The position numbers and the translations under genes were made by a program. From assembly GCF_011057645.1 (NCBI RefSeq), contig NZ_JAALGE010000016.1, positions 1 to 54,020 on the forward strand: DNA of 54,020 nucleotides, read 5' to 3'. Positions 41,872 through 50,132 of the stretch are shown here, piece by piece. Position 1 is the stretch's first letter, and each line of letters opens with the position of its first letter. This DNA comes from Marisediminicola senii (lineage in GTDB: Bacteria > Actinomycetota > Actinomycetes > Actinomycetales > Microbacteriaceae). The notes under the pieces were generated by a model. That model was not told the origin of the DNA. It made no database searches and was given only the letters and a program-made list of their open reading frames with translations.

Positions 41872-42894
41872 ATGACGATCGACCAGGCCCGGCGGGCCGC
41901 GCCCACCCTCGAGGCCGTGGCCGCGGCCGCCGGTGTCTCCCGCTCCACGGTGTCGAGGGTCGTGAACGGCGGCGCCCAGGTGAAGCCCGACGTCGTGGCA
42001 TCCGTCAATGCCGCCATCGAGAGCCTGGGCTACATTCCCAACCGCGCTGCCCGCTCGCTCGCTCGGCGGCGCAGCATGGCCATCGCGCTGGTCGTGCCAG
42101 AGGAGACCACCCGGTTCTTCGGCGACCCCTACTTCGCCGAGATCGTGCGCGGCATCACCACCGCGCTCGACGACAGCGAGTACGTGCTGGTGCTGCAGCT
42201 CGCGAGTGCCTCGGGACCGTCGGCGAACTCCATCCGGTACCTGCTCGGCGGCAACGTCGACGGCGCACTGGTGGTGTCGCACCACTCCAGTGACACCTCG
42301 CTCACCCGGCTCGGGGCATCGTTGCCCGTCGTGTTCAACGGGCGTCCGCTGGCGCCCACCGACCCGCCGAGCTACTTCGTCGACGTCGACAACGCCGCGG
42401 GAGCCGAAGCCGCGACCGACCACCTGATCTCGCTGGGCCGACGGCGCATCGCGATCATCGCCGGCCCCGAAGACATGCCCCCCGGCATCGACCGCACCAC
42501 CGGGTGGCGGCGCGCCCTGCAGCGGGCGTCGCTCACCACCGACCTCATCGTGCACGGCGACTTCTCGCAGGCCGGCGGGGCGACCGCGATGCGTCAGTTG
42601 CTCGCCGCCGACCCGTCGATCGACGGGGTGTTCGCCGCCAGCGACCTGATGGCGTCTGGCGCGATGTCGGTGCTGCGCGACCGGGGCATCGGCATTCCCC
42701 ACGAGGTGGCCGTGGTCGGCTTCGACGACAGCCGCGCCGCGACATCGGGAAGCATCCAGCTCACCACCGTGCACCAGCCGTCCGCCCTGGCCGGCGAGAC
42801 GATGGCGAAGATGCTGATCGCCCTGCTGCGGGGCGAGCAGGTGGAGCACGAACGCATCCTGCCGACGCGGCTCGTGGTGCGCGACTCAGCCTGA
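41872..42894 (+). CDS. cebR: LacI-family repressor CebR
   Basis: 340 residues. LacI helix-turn-helix LEAVAAAAGVSRSTVSRVVNGGAQVKPD and hinge helix RAARSLARRRS, then a ligand-binding domain (ALVVPEETTRFFGDPYFAEIVRG, VGFDDSRAATSG). Last gene of the cellobiose operon, 22 bp after bglC. The three near-consensus CebR sites in front of cebE make it the cognate repressor, released by cellobiose. Because it is in its own regulon, induction also raises repressor levels and limits the response. Confidence 0.93.
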   Translation: MTIDQARRAAPTLEAVAAAAGVSRSTVSRVVNGGAQVKPDVVASVNAAIESLGYIPNRAARSLARRRSMAIALVVPEETTRFFGDPYFAEIVRGITTALDDSEYVLVLQLASASGPSANSIRYLLGGNVDGALVVSHHSSDTSLTRLGASLPVVFNGRPLAPTDPPSYFVDVDNAAGAEAATDHLISLGRRRIAIIAGPEDMPPGIDRTTGWRRALQRASLTTDLIVHGDFSQAGGATAMRQLLAADPSIDGVFAASDLMASGAMSVLRDRGIGIPHEVAVVGFDDSRAATSGSIQLTTVHQPSALAGETMAKMLIALLRGEQVEHERILPTRLVVRDSA

Positions 42895-42924
42895 GAGCCG
42901 CGCACCCGGCCAGTGCGATTCGTA

Positions 42925-42968
42925 GCAGCGCTGTGCCGTGCTGCCTGCAGCGCTGCGCCGTGCTGCCT
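42925..42968. repeat. Tandem pair of a 22-bp repeat
   Basis: Two adjacent 22-bp copies (42925-42946 and 42947-42968, beginning GCAGCGCTG) differ at one base. Each contains the palindrome CAGCGCTG. They fill most of the 92-bp gap between the convergent cebR and arabinofuranosidase genes; they could act as a two-sided terminator or be replication slippage. Confidence 0.7.
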
Positions 42969-42986
42969 TCCGCGCGTCGAGCGCCG

Positions 42987-44498
42987 CTACGTGCCCAGCG
43001 CGATCGCCGACCACGACACGGGAGGCAGCGTGACGGTGACGGTGTCGCCGTCGATGCCCACCGAGTCGAGGTCCCTGAGGCCCACGCGCTCCTGGTCGGC
43101 CATGGTGTTCTTGGCGTAGTTGTCGTCGTCGTGCAGGGTGACGGCCTCGGTGATCGAGGTGAGCCCGAGACCCGCGACGCTGACGGTGACCTCGATCGCC
43201 TCGGTGAGGTGGCGGTTGACCAGGAAGAGCGCGCCGGTGGCGGCATCCCGGTCGACGGTCGCAACCGCATCGACGAGGGGTGCGGCGCCGTAGACCGCGG
43301 TGTCGTAGCTCGGCACGTCGATGCGCGGGCGCAGTACCTCGCCGCGCGCGAGGCGCGAGGTCACCGAGAACGGAAAGAACGTGGTCTGGCGCCAGGCGTC
43401 GCCGCCGGGCTCGGTCATGATCGGGGCGATCACGTTGACCAGCTGAGCGAGCGACGCCGACGCGACGCGGTCGTGGTTCTTGAGCAGGGTGATGAGCAGG
43501 TTGCCCAGCACCACGGCGTCGGCGACCGAGTAGACGTCTTCGAGCTGGCGGGGCGCGAACACCCAGTCGTCGTTGACCTCCTGCGAGGCCTGGTGCTCGT
43601 CGAGGTACCAGATGTTCCACTCGTCGAACGAGAGCTTCATCGTCTTGTCGCTGTGCAGCTTGTGCTTCACGTGGTCGGCGGTCGCGACGACGGTCTCGAT
43701 GAAGTACTGCATGTCGTGCGACGAGGCGAGGAACGACCCCAGGTCGCCCTTTCGCTCCTGGTAGTAGGCGTGGCACGAGATGTAGTCGACGTGCTCGTAG
43801 CCGTGCTCGAGCACGGTGCGCTCCCAGTCGCCGAAGGTGGGCATGTTCGAGCCGGACGACCCGCAGACGACCAGCTCGAGCGTGCGGTCGGCGGCCTTCA
43901 TCGCCTGCGCGGTGCGCGCGGCGAGCTTGCCGTAGTCCTCCGCCGTCATGTACCCGGTCTGCCACGGGCCGTCCATCTCGTCGCCGAGGCACCACATGCG
44001 GATGTCGTGGGGTTCGGGGCTTCCGTTCGCGATGCGCTGGTCGCTGAGCGCGGTGCCAGAGGGGTGATTGGCGTATTCGAGGATGTCGAGGGCAGCATCG
44101 ATGCCCCGGGTGCCGAGGTTGACCGCCATCATCAGCTCGGAGCCGGTGAGCTTGCACCAGCGTGCGAATTCGTCGAGGCCGACCTGGTTGCTCTCGAGCG
44201 AGTGCCAGGCGAGGTCGCGGCGCACCGGGCGCGTCTCGCGCGGGCCGACGCCGTCTTCCCAGCGGTAGCCGGAGACGAAGTTTCCACCGGGGTAGCGGAT
44301 CGTCGACGACCCCAGTTCCTTCACCAGATCGACGACGTCGAGGCGAAAGCCGTCGGCGTTCGCCGTGGGGTGCCCCGGTTCGTAGATACCGTCGTAGACG
44401 CACCGGCCGAGGTGCTCGACGAACGAGCCGAAGATGCGACGGTCGATCGGGGCGACGACGGCAGCAGGGTCGACGGTGATGGTGGCGGTGATAGTCAC
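42987..44498 (-). CDS. GH51 alpha-L-arabinofuranosidase
   Basis: 503 residues from GTG at 44498 (GAAGGAACC upstream). FGSFVEHLGRCVYDGIYEPGHP, IRYPGGNFVSGYRWEDGVGP, acid/base Glu174 in WCLGDEMDGPWQ and nucleophile Glu293 in LSFDEWNIWY; the C-terminal beta-domain ends in LPPVSWSAIALG. No signal peptide, so it removes arabinose side groups from imported arabinoxylan or arabinan fragments in the cytosol. This complements the wall-bound xylanase at the left of the window. A palindrome at 44521-44545 probably controls it. Confidence 0.95.
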   Translation of the reverse strand: MTITATITVDPAAVVAPIDRRIFGSFVEHLGRCVYDGIYEPGHPTANADGFRLDVVDLVKELGSSTIRYPGGNFVSGYRWEDGVGPRETRPVRRDLAWHSLESNQVGLDEFARWCKLTGSELMMAVNLGTRGIDAALDILEYANHPSGTALSDQRIANGSPEPHDIRMWCLGDEMDGPWQTGYMTAEDYGKLAARTAQAMKAADRTLELVVCGSSGSNMPTFGDWERTVLEHGYEHVDYISCHAYYQERKGDLGSFLASSHDMQYFIETVVATADHVKHKLHSDKTMKLSFDEWNIWYLDEHQASQEVNDDWVFAPRQLEDVYSVADAVVLGNLLITLLKNHDRVASASLAQLVNVIAPIMTEPGGDAWRQTTFFPFSVTSRLARGEVLRPRIDVPSYDTAVYGAAPLVDAVATVDRDAATGALFLVNRHLTEAIEVTVSVAGLGLTSITEAVTLHDDDNYAKNTMADQERVGLRDLDSVGIDGDTVTVTLPPVSWSAIALGT

Positions 44499-44520
44499 GC
44501 GAGCGGTTCCTTCGTTTACG

Positions 44521-44545
44521 ACGATGTAGCGAACTGTTACATCGT
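44521..44545. promoter_or_regulatory. Candidate operator upstream of the arabinofuranosidase gene
   Basis: ACGATGTA (44521-44528) and its exact complement TACATCGT (44538-44545) around a 9-bp spacer, 23 bp before the start codon. The element TGTTACATCG resembles sites of arabinose-type LacI/GntR regulators, but no regulator gene is adjacent. Confidence 0.5.
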
Positions 44546-44565
44546 GTCGTGTTGCGGAGTCGCGG

Positions 44566-46158
44566 TCAATTTCGGATGCCGCGGTGCGCGAGCAGACTGC
44601 GTCGAAACACCTCGTCAGCGGCATCCATCCGGGCCCGTGCCGCGACGAACCCGTCGGGCCGCACCAGGTACAGCGTGTCGTCGTCGAATGGGCGGTGAGC
44701 GGGATAGCCGTGCGCGTCGAGCCCCAGCGATGCGGCCGTGTTTCGGGCCGTCTTCGCAAGAGTTTCGGACCCGTAGGTGTGCACCTGCCAGGTCGCGCTG
44801 CGCAGCGCCGCAAAATTCGCGCCCGTCCAGCGCAGCCTGCGCCCGACGATCGGGTCACGCCGACGACGGCGCCGACGCCGGTCGCCGGACCGCCCAACAC
44901 CCTCCCCCGGCATCGCGTAGTGGATGCGCAGCTGCCCGAGGTACTCGAATGCCCTGGTGCCCGCTGGTGTGCGCGGAACGATACCCGCAACCACCGGCAC
45001 GACTACCGCAATGGCCATGCGGGCGAGGCGGGGCAGCAGCCGGGGCGACGTGATCAGCCCGAACGCGCGGTCGGTCGTGCCGATGAGGCGCTCGGCGACC
45101 GGCCGGCGTTCCCGCTCGTACGCGTCGAGCGACGACTCGGTCGCCGTGCCCCGTACCACCTCGGCGAGCTTCATCGCCAGGTTGTGGGCATCCTGCAGTC
45201 CGGTGTTCATGCCCTGCGCACCGACCGGGGAGTGCACGTGCGCGGCGTCACCCGCGAGCAGCACTGGCCCCCGGCGGAACGATGCGGCGACGCGATGGTG
45301 TACCCGGTACTGCGAGAACCACCGCGATCCGCCCCACTCCACGCCGAACGTCGTCCCCACGCCCCGGCGCACGGCGGCCTCCACGTCCCCGGCCGGCGCA
45401 TCCGTCGGCATACCGGATAGCCCGAGCAGTCGGGCGTCGCCCCGCGACCCCATCGGGAATGCCAGGAGAAAGCGACGCCGGCCGAGCCGCAGGTTCACCG
45501 CCCCCTCGACGAGCCCCCGCACTGCAGTCGCGTCGCACACGAAGAAGACCTGGCTGCTGCTCGACCCGTCGAAGTGGATGCCGCTGAGCCGCCGCACCGC
45601 GGAGCCACTGCCGTCTGCCCCCACCACGAACCGCGCCCCGATCGTGATCGCGTCGCCCCCGGCCGCCCCGGGTCGCCGCGCCGACGCGACCGTGCTCGCC
45701 GACGTCCCCGCCGCCTCGCCGTGGTGCACCTCGAGCCCCTCGAGCGCGTGCTGCCAGAGCACCTCCCCGCCGTGCGAACGTAGGGTCTCGTAGAGGATGC
45801 GCTCGTTCTCGCTCTGCTCGAGCACGTGCAGCCCGGGGTATGGCGTGACCGCGGCACCCGGCCGACCGATGTGCACGGCGGCGAGCACGCGGCGTTCCCA
45901 CCCTGGCGCGACCTGCCGAACGCGGACACTCGCCGCGCGCACGGCGGCGACGATGCCGAGCTGGTCGTAGAGCTCGAGTGAGCGTGCCTGCAGCACGAGC
46001 GCCCGCGATTCGCGCGTCGGCCCGCCCTTGCGGTCGACGACGATGACGTCGACCCCGAGTCGGCGCAGCCAGGTGGCGAGCATCAACCCGGTGGGTCCGG
46101 CCCCGACGACCAGAACCTCGGCCTGCAGGTCGGTGGGTGGCAGGTTCTCCGTGGCCAT
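44566..46158 (-). CDS. FAD-dependent aromatic hydroxylase (PHBH/PheA-type monooxygenase)
   Basis: 530 residues. FAD-binding GxGxxG (VLVVGAGPTGLMLATWLRRLG), the middle DG motif (FVVGADGSGSAVRR) and the second FAD motif (LLAGDAAHVHSPVGAQGMNTGLQDAHNLAMKL). An Arg-rich low-complexity stretch (GDRRRRRRRRDP, near residue 425) precedes a C-terminal thioredoxin-like region. Family members hydroxylate phenols or polyketides, or inactivate antibiotics such as rifampicin and tetracycline, using NAD(P)H and O2. The substrate is unknown. It stands alone between the arabinofuranosidase and methyltransferase genes on the same strand. Confidence 0.9.
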   Translation of the reverse strand: MATENLPPTDLQAEVLVVGAGPTGLMLATWLRRLGVDVIVVDRKGGPTRESRALVLQARSLELYDQLGIVAAVRAASVRVRQVAPGWERRVLAAVHIGRPGAAVTPYPGLHVLEQSENERILYETLRSHGGEVLWQHALEGLEVHHGEAAGTSASTVASARRPGAAGGDAITIGARFVVGADGSGSAVRRLSGIHFDGSSSSQVFFVCDATAVRGLVEGAVNLRLGRRRFLLAFPMGSRGDARLLGLSGMPTDAPAGDVEAAVRRGVGTTFGVEWGGSRWFSQYRVHHRVAASFRRGPVLLAGDAAHVHSPVGAQGMNTGLQDAHNLAMKLAEVVRGTATESSLDAYERERRPVAERLIGTTDRAFGLITSPRLLPRLARMAIAVVVPVVAGIVPRTPAGTRAFEYLGQLRIHYAMPGEGVGRSGDRRRRRRRRDPIVGRRLRWTGANFAALRSATWQVHTYGSETLAKTARNTAASLGLDAHGYPAHRPFDDDTLYLVRPDGFVAARARMDAADEVFRRSLLAHRGIRN

Positions 46159-46228
46159 GGCCCGACACCTCCACTCCCGCGATGGCGCCGAGCCTAGACC
46201 CGCCGGAGCCGCGCGGGGCGCGACCGGG

Positions 46229-47080
46229 TCAGCGAATCTCGACCCTCGCCAGCTCGAGCCGCGCGCGGATCACGGCGATGGCATCGGCGCTCTCGTCGAC
46301 CAGCACGAAACGGCGGCCGAGTTCCGCTGCCGCCGCGCCCGTGGTGCCGCTTCCGGCGAAGAAGTCGAGCACCCAGTCGCCCTCGCGCGTGGAGGCCTGG
46401 ATCATCCGCCGCAGGATGCCCTTGGGCTTCTGGGTCGGGTATCCGGTCTTCTCCCTGCCGGTGGGGCTCACGATGGTGTGCCACCAGACGTCGGTCGGCA
46501 GCTTTCCGCGTTCGACCTGCTCGGGCGTCACGAGGCCGGGCGCCATGTACGGCTCGCGATCCACCGCGGTCGAGTCGAAGTGGTAGCGGGCGGGATCCTT
46601 CACGTAGACGAGGATCGTGTCGTGCTTGGCCGGCCACTTGCTCTTCGACTTGGCCCCGTAGTCGTAGGCCCAGATGATCTCGTTGAGAAAGCATTCGCGG
46701 CCGAACAGGGCGTCGAGCAGCACCTTGGCGTAGTGCGCCTCCCGGTAGTCGAGGTGCAGGTAGAGCGTGCCGTCGTCGGCGAGCAGCCGCCACGCCTCGG
46801 CGAGCCGCGGCTCGAGAAAGCTCCAATAGTCCTCGAAGTCGTCGTCGTAGCTCATCAGGTCACCCCGGATGCGCTCGTACTGCTGGCCCTTGAACCCGCG
46901 GATCGGGCCGGTGACGCTGCGCACGCTGGTGGTGGACTGCCGCCGCTGGCTGCGGCCGGTGTTGAACGGCGGATCGAGGTAGACCAGGCGGAAGGCGCCA
47001 CCCGGCAGCTGGGCGACCACCTCGAGGTTGTCGCCGTGCACGACCAGGTTCGGCGACGATGGGCTCCACTCTGACGGCAT
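46229..47080 (-). CDS. Site-specific DNA methyltransferase (beta class, N6-adenine or N4-cytosine)
   Basis: 283 residues from ATG at 47080. The catalytic motif IV (LDPPFN, residues 35-40) comes before the SAM-binding motif I (LDFFAGSGTTG, 238-248), and TQKP (216-219) lies just before it. That order defines the beta class typified by CcrM/HinfI enzymes. It methylates a short DNA target in duplex DNA; the target is unknown. There is no restriction enzyme or specificity gene nearby, so it looks like an orphan, possibly regulatory, methyltransferase. Divergent from a GNAT gene. Confidence 0.92.
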   Translation of the reverse strand: MPSEWSPSSPNLVVHGDNLEVVAQLPGGAFRLVYLDPPFNTGRSQRRQSTTSVRSVTGPIRGFKGQQYERIRGDLMSYDDDFEDYWSFLEPRLAEAWRLLADDGTLYLHLDYREAHYAKVLLDALFGRECFLNEIIWAYDYGAKSKSKWPAKHDTILVYVKDPARYHFDSTAVDREPYMAPGLVTPEQVERGKLPTDVWWHTIVSPTGREKTGYPTQKPKGILRRMIQASTREGDWVLDFFAGSGTTGAAAAELGRRFVLVDESADAIAVIRARLELARVEIR

Positions 47081-47134
47081 GCTCCATTGTCTCGTGCCGT
47101 TGCCGACGCCGATTGCCGTCCGTACGCTGGAGCG

Positions 47135-47425
47135 ATGTCCACCGATGTGCAGCACCTCGAATCGCAGAATCGCTACGTGCTGAACCGGGATGGCGAGCAG
47201 GTCGGGCTCACCGACTACCGGATCACCGGTGACGCCATCTACCTCACGCACACCGAGGTCGACCCGCGGCTCCGCGGCCGGGGGCTCGGCGCCGAGATGG
47301 TGCAAGGCGTGCTCGACCAGATCAAGGCCGACACCGGGTACCGCGTCGTCGCGGCGTGCCCGTTCGTACGGTCATGGCTCGACAGGCACCCTGAATACAG
47401 CGAACTCGAGCAACGTGGCCTCTAG
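47135..47425 (+). CDS. Small GNAT-like N-acetyltransferase (YjdJ type)
   Basis: 96 residues from ATG at 47135. Compact fold with HTEVDPRLRGRGLGAEMVQGVLDQIKA (acetyl-CoA-binding R-G-x-G-x-A/G loop) and CPFVRSWLDRHPEY, the pattern of the short YjdJ/NATD1-type acetyltransferases. They lack the N-terminal substrate part of normal GNATs; their substrate is unknown. Divergent from the methyltransferase gene, 54 bp apart. Confidence 0.85.
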   Translation: MSTDVQHLESQNRYVLNRDGEQVGLTDYRITGDAIYLTHTEVDPRLRGRGLGAEMVQGVLDQIKADTGYRVVAACPFVRSWLDRHPEYSELEQRGL

Positions 47426-47495
47426 AGCAGGCGCCCCGTCGGGCGCACCCTCGAAACGCCCGTAGATCGCGCCGTGGAACACCCCCAACTGCCGT

Positions 47496-47559
47496 TACCT
47501 GCTTCACAGGTAGTCCCAAGGCGGGGTACAGGTGAGCGGTCCTACGCTTTATCTGTACC
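47496..47559 (+). promoter_or_regulatory. Repeated elements upstream of the rhodopsin gene
   Basis: The 219-bp gap before the rhodopsin gene holds an inverted repeat TACCTG-N5-CAGGTA (47496-47512) and a second one GGTACAG-N21-CTGTACC (47525-47531 with 47553-47559). ACAGGT occurs in direct orientation at 47506 and 47528, 22 bp or two helical turns apart. The second repeat brackets an AT-richer stretch (TACGCTTTAT) that could be the -10 region. Likely a regulator-binding region; the regulator is not identifiable. Confidence 0.4.
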
Positions 47560-47644
47560 GAGTCGGGGATGCCCCAACGCTTGCTCCACAGGCCTCCTGT
47601 CGCGTCACCGACACCACACATGACGCCGTCAATGGAGCGCGAAA

Positions 47645-48520
47645 ATGATTCCCGAAGAACTGACCCAGGGCCAGTACGACACCGTCTACAACTTCCTCTC
47701 ACTGGTGATCGCCTCGCAGCTGTTCACCGCGTTGTTCCTGATCATCGCGTTACCCCGAATACTTCCGCGCTACCGGCAGGCGATCACGGTCGCCGCTGTC
47801 GTCTGTGGCATCGCCGCCTACCACTACTTCCGTATCTTCGACTCGTTCACGGAGGCATTCGTCTCCGACGCGGCGGGCGGCGCAGGACCGTACGTTCAGG
47901 CCGTCGGCGCCTCGTTCAATGAGGGCTACCGCTACGTCGACTGGCTTCTCACCGTTCCACTGCTGCTTGTCGAATTGATCGCCGTCATGGCCCTCTCGCG
48001 CAAGGTGCAGTCCGGACTCCTGATGCGCCTGATCCCCGCGTCGGCGCTCATGATCATCCTCGGCTACCCCGGTGAGATCAGCGACGACAACGCAATTCGC
48101 GGCCTGTTCGGTGCACTGTCGACGATCCCGTTCCTCTACATCCTGTTCGTGCTGTTCGTGCAGCTGACCAAGACGCTCGACACCCAGCCTGCGAACGTGC
48201 GCAAGACCCTCGGAAACCTGCGGTTCCTGCTGCTGCTCGCCTGGGGCGTGTACCCGATCGCCTACCTCCTGCCCCTGCTCAACGTCGACGGAGCCAATGC
48301 CTGGGTCGGCATGCAGATCGGCTACTCGGTCGCCGATATCGTCGCCAAGGCCGTCTACGCGCTGATCATCTTCCAGGTGGCACGCATGAAATCGTTCGCC
48401 GACGACGACACCTTCGCGGCGATCGAGATGTCTCACGACGAGCTCACTACCACCGACACGTCGGGTCACAGCAGTGCTCCCACGGCATCGCGCAAGGCAC
48501 CCGCGCAGCGTCGGCGGTAG
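47645..48520 (+). CDS. Proton-pumping rhodopsin (actinorhodopsin/xanthorhodopsin-like)
   Basis: 291 residues, seven helices and a hydrophilic C-terminal tail of about 40 residues. Helix C reads RYVDWLLTVPLLLVEL: Asp99 (proton acceptor), Thr103 and Glu110 (proton donor) give the DTE motif of outward proton pumps. His60 in helix B matches the proteorhodopsin His that pairs with the acceptor. Leu107 is at the green/blue switch position, so green absorption is expected. Lys235 in helix G (SVADIVAKAVYAL) binds retinal. Gly156 in helix E (GLFGALSTIPF) is where carotenoid-binding xanthorhodopsins have a small residue. No retinal-synthesis gene is in the window. GGAG lies about 8 nt before the ATG. 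Confidence 0.96.
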   Translation: MIPEELTQGQYDTVYNFLSLVIASQLFTALFLIIALPRILPRYRQAITVAAVVCGIAAYHYFRIFDSFTEAFVSDAAGGAGPYVQAVGASFNEGYRYVDWLLTVPLLLVELIAVMALSRKVQSGLLMRLIPASALMIILGYPGEISDDNAIRGLFGALSTIPFLYILFVLFVQLTKTLDTQPANVRKTLGNLRFLLLLAWGVYPIAYLLPLLNVDGANAWVGMQIGYSVADIVAKAVYALIIFQVARMKSFADDDTFAAIEMSHDELTTTDTSGHSSAPTASRKAPAQRRR

Positions 48521-48534
48521 CCCGCCAGTGTAAG

Positions 48535-48583
48535 AAGACGAATGGATGCCGCGGCGCGACGCCGCGGCATCCATTCGTCTTTT
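48535..48583. terminator. Strong bidirectional terminator between rhodopsin and lipoate-ligase genes
   Basis: A perfect 22-bp stem (48535-48556 with 48560-48581) and a 3-nt loop, with TTTT on the plus-strand side and TCTTCTT on the other. It serves both convergent genes. Confidence 0.92.
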
Positions 48584-48600
48584 CGCTCGAGAACGCGGCG

Positions 48601-49650
48601 CTACGGAACCCGCTGCAGCCACTCGTCGGTGCCGAACTTCTCGACCACGAGCTGCTCGGCCCGAGCGAGTTCCTCCGGGGTGACGTCACCCTCGACCGCG
48701 CCGTACAGCCCGGTGAAGGTCTTCTCCATCTGGGCGATGATGTCGGCCCGGCTGAGCCCGGTCTGGCTGCGCAGCGGGTCGACCCGCTTCGCCGCACTCT
48801 TGGTGCCCTTGTCGCTCATCTTCTCGCGGCCGATGCGCAGCACCTGCACCATCTTCTCGCCGTCCATGTCGTAGCTCATGGTGACGTGGTGCAGCACGGC
48901 CCCGGTGCCCAGGCGTTTCTGCGCGGCACCGCCGATCTTGCCGGTGGGGCTCGTGATGTCGTTGAGCGGCTGGTACGACGCGTCGATCCCGAGCGACTTG
49001 AGGGCCACGATGACCCACTCGTCGAGGAAGGCGTAGGAGTCGGCGAAGGTCATGCCCTGCACGAGGTCGGACGGCGCGTAGATCGAGTAGGTGATGACCG
49101 TGCCGGCCTCCATGAACATCGCGCCGCCGCCGCTGACCCTGCGCACGACGTCGAACCCGAACTGCTTCGCGCGCTCGGTGTCGACCTCGTTGCGCACCGA
49201 CTGGAAGCTGCCGATGACGACGGCCGGGGCATCCCATTCCCAGATGCGGAGGGTGGGCACCCGTCGGCCGGCACCGACCTCCTCGGCGAGCACCTGGTCG
49301 AGCGCCATCTGCAGCACCGGCGGGTATGCGGTGCCGTGGATGAGCTGCCAGTCGTAGTCCCGCCAGCTCGTGGCGTGCGCGAGCGAGCGGCGGATCGCCA
49401 CGGCGACACCCTCCGGCGTGATGCCGAGCATGAGCGTGTCGTCGGGCAGTGCCTTGCGGATGGCGCGCGCGATGCGCTGCGCGTCGCTGGTCTCGGGCAG
49501 CCCGTTCACTGCGGCGTTGATGACCTCGAGGGCGGAATCGGGCTCGAGGAAGAAGTCGCCGGCGAGCCGGAAGTTCGCGATCTTGCCGCCGACCACGTCG
49601 AGGTCGACGACCACGAGCTTGCCGCCCGGGATCTTGTATTCGCCGTGCAT
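48601..49650 (-). CDS. Lipoate-protein ligase (LplA/BirA-fold) with N-terminal accessory domain
   Basis: 349 residues from ATG at 49650 (AAAGG about 7 nt upstream). Residues 1-100 form the small LplA accessory-type domain (MHGEYKIPGGKLVVVDL), here at the N-terminus instead of the C-terminus. Then the BPL_LplA_LipB core: PTLRIWEWDAPAVVIGSFQ, VVRRVSGGGAMFMEAG (the RRxSGGG motif that binds lipoyl-AMP), and the lysine motif GKIGGAAQKR. It attaches lipoate to 2-oxoacid dehydrogenases or the glycine-cleavage H protein. The order of domains is the reverse of E. coli LplA, as in several actinobacterial and archaeal two-part enzymes. Confidence 0.9.
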   Translation of the reverse strand: MHGEYKIPGGKLVVVDLDVVGGKIANFRLAGDFFLEPDSALEVINAAVNGLPETSDAQRIARAIRKALPDDTLMLGITPEGVAVAIRRSLAHATSWRDYDWQLIHGTAYPPVLQMALDQVLAEEVGAGRRVPTLRIWEWDAPAVVIGSFQSVRNEVDTERAKQFGFDVVRRVSGGGAMFMEAGTVITYSIYAPSDLVQGMTFADSYAFLDEWVIVALKSLGIDASYQPLNDITSPTGKIGGAAQKRLGTGAVLHHVTMSYDMDGEKMVQVLRIGREKMSDKGTKSAAKRVDPLRSQTGLSRADIIAQMEKTFTGLYGAVEGDVTPEELARAEQLVVEKFGTDEWLQRVP

Positions 49651-49699
49651 GGGGAGCCTTTCGTCGGCGGTGGGGGGTGGAGGTGGTGAGCCGTCGTGG

Positions 49700-50128
49700 T
49701 CAGTCGGCGGGGACGAACGCGCCGTGCCCGTGAGCCCGCATGCGTGCGCGGAGGCGGATGGCCGCGGCATCCAGTTCGAGCGAGCCGGCGGCCCGGTCGA
49801 TGCCGGACGGGTGGAATTCGCGTGGCGACCACGACGGCCAGACGTGGATGTGCAGGTGCGGCACCATGTAGCCCTCGATCATGAGCCCCGCCCGGTCGCT
49901 CTGCCACTCGTCGCGCTGCGCCTCGCCGACCTTGTGCGCGATCGACATCAGGTGCGCCATGGTCTTCTCGCCGACGTCGAGCCAGCGGTCGACCTCCTGC
50001 CGGGGAACCACGAGGGTGTGCCCCGGTGAGCGCGGTTCGATGGTCAGGAACGCCACGGCGGTGTCGTCCTGCCAGATGAACCGGCCGGGCAACTCGCCGC
50101 GCATGATGCGCGTGAAGACCGAGGGCAT
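49700..50128 (-). CDS. HIT-family hydrolase
   Basis: 142 residues from ATG at 50128, four bases after the preceding stop. SVFTRIMRGELPGRFIWQDD at the N-terminus and the histidine triad HLHIHVWPSW define the HIT family. These enzymes split nucleotide phosphoramidates or dinucleoside polyphosphates; the exact substrate is unknown. It sits at the end of the sigma-factor/Asp23 unit on the minus strand, probably cotranscribed with it, which may be coincidental. Confidence 0.9.
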   Translation of the reverse strand: MPSVFTRIMRGELPGRFIWQDDTAVAFLTIEPRSPGHTLVVPRQEVDRWLDVGEKTMAHLMSIAHKVGEAQRDEWQSDRAGLMIEGYMVPHLHIHVWPSWSPREFHPSGIDRAAGSLELDAAAIRLRARMRAHGHGAFVPAD

Positions 50129-50132
50129 GGAC

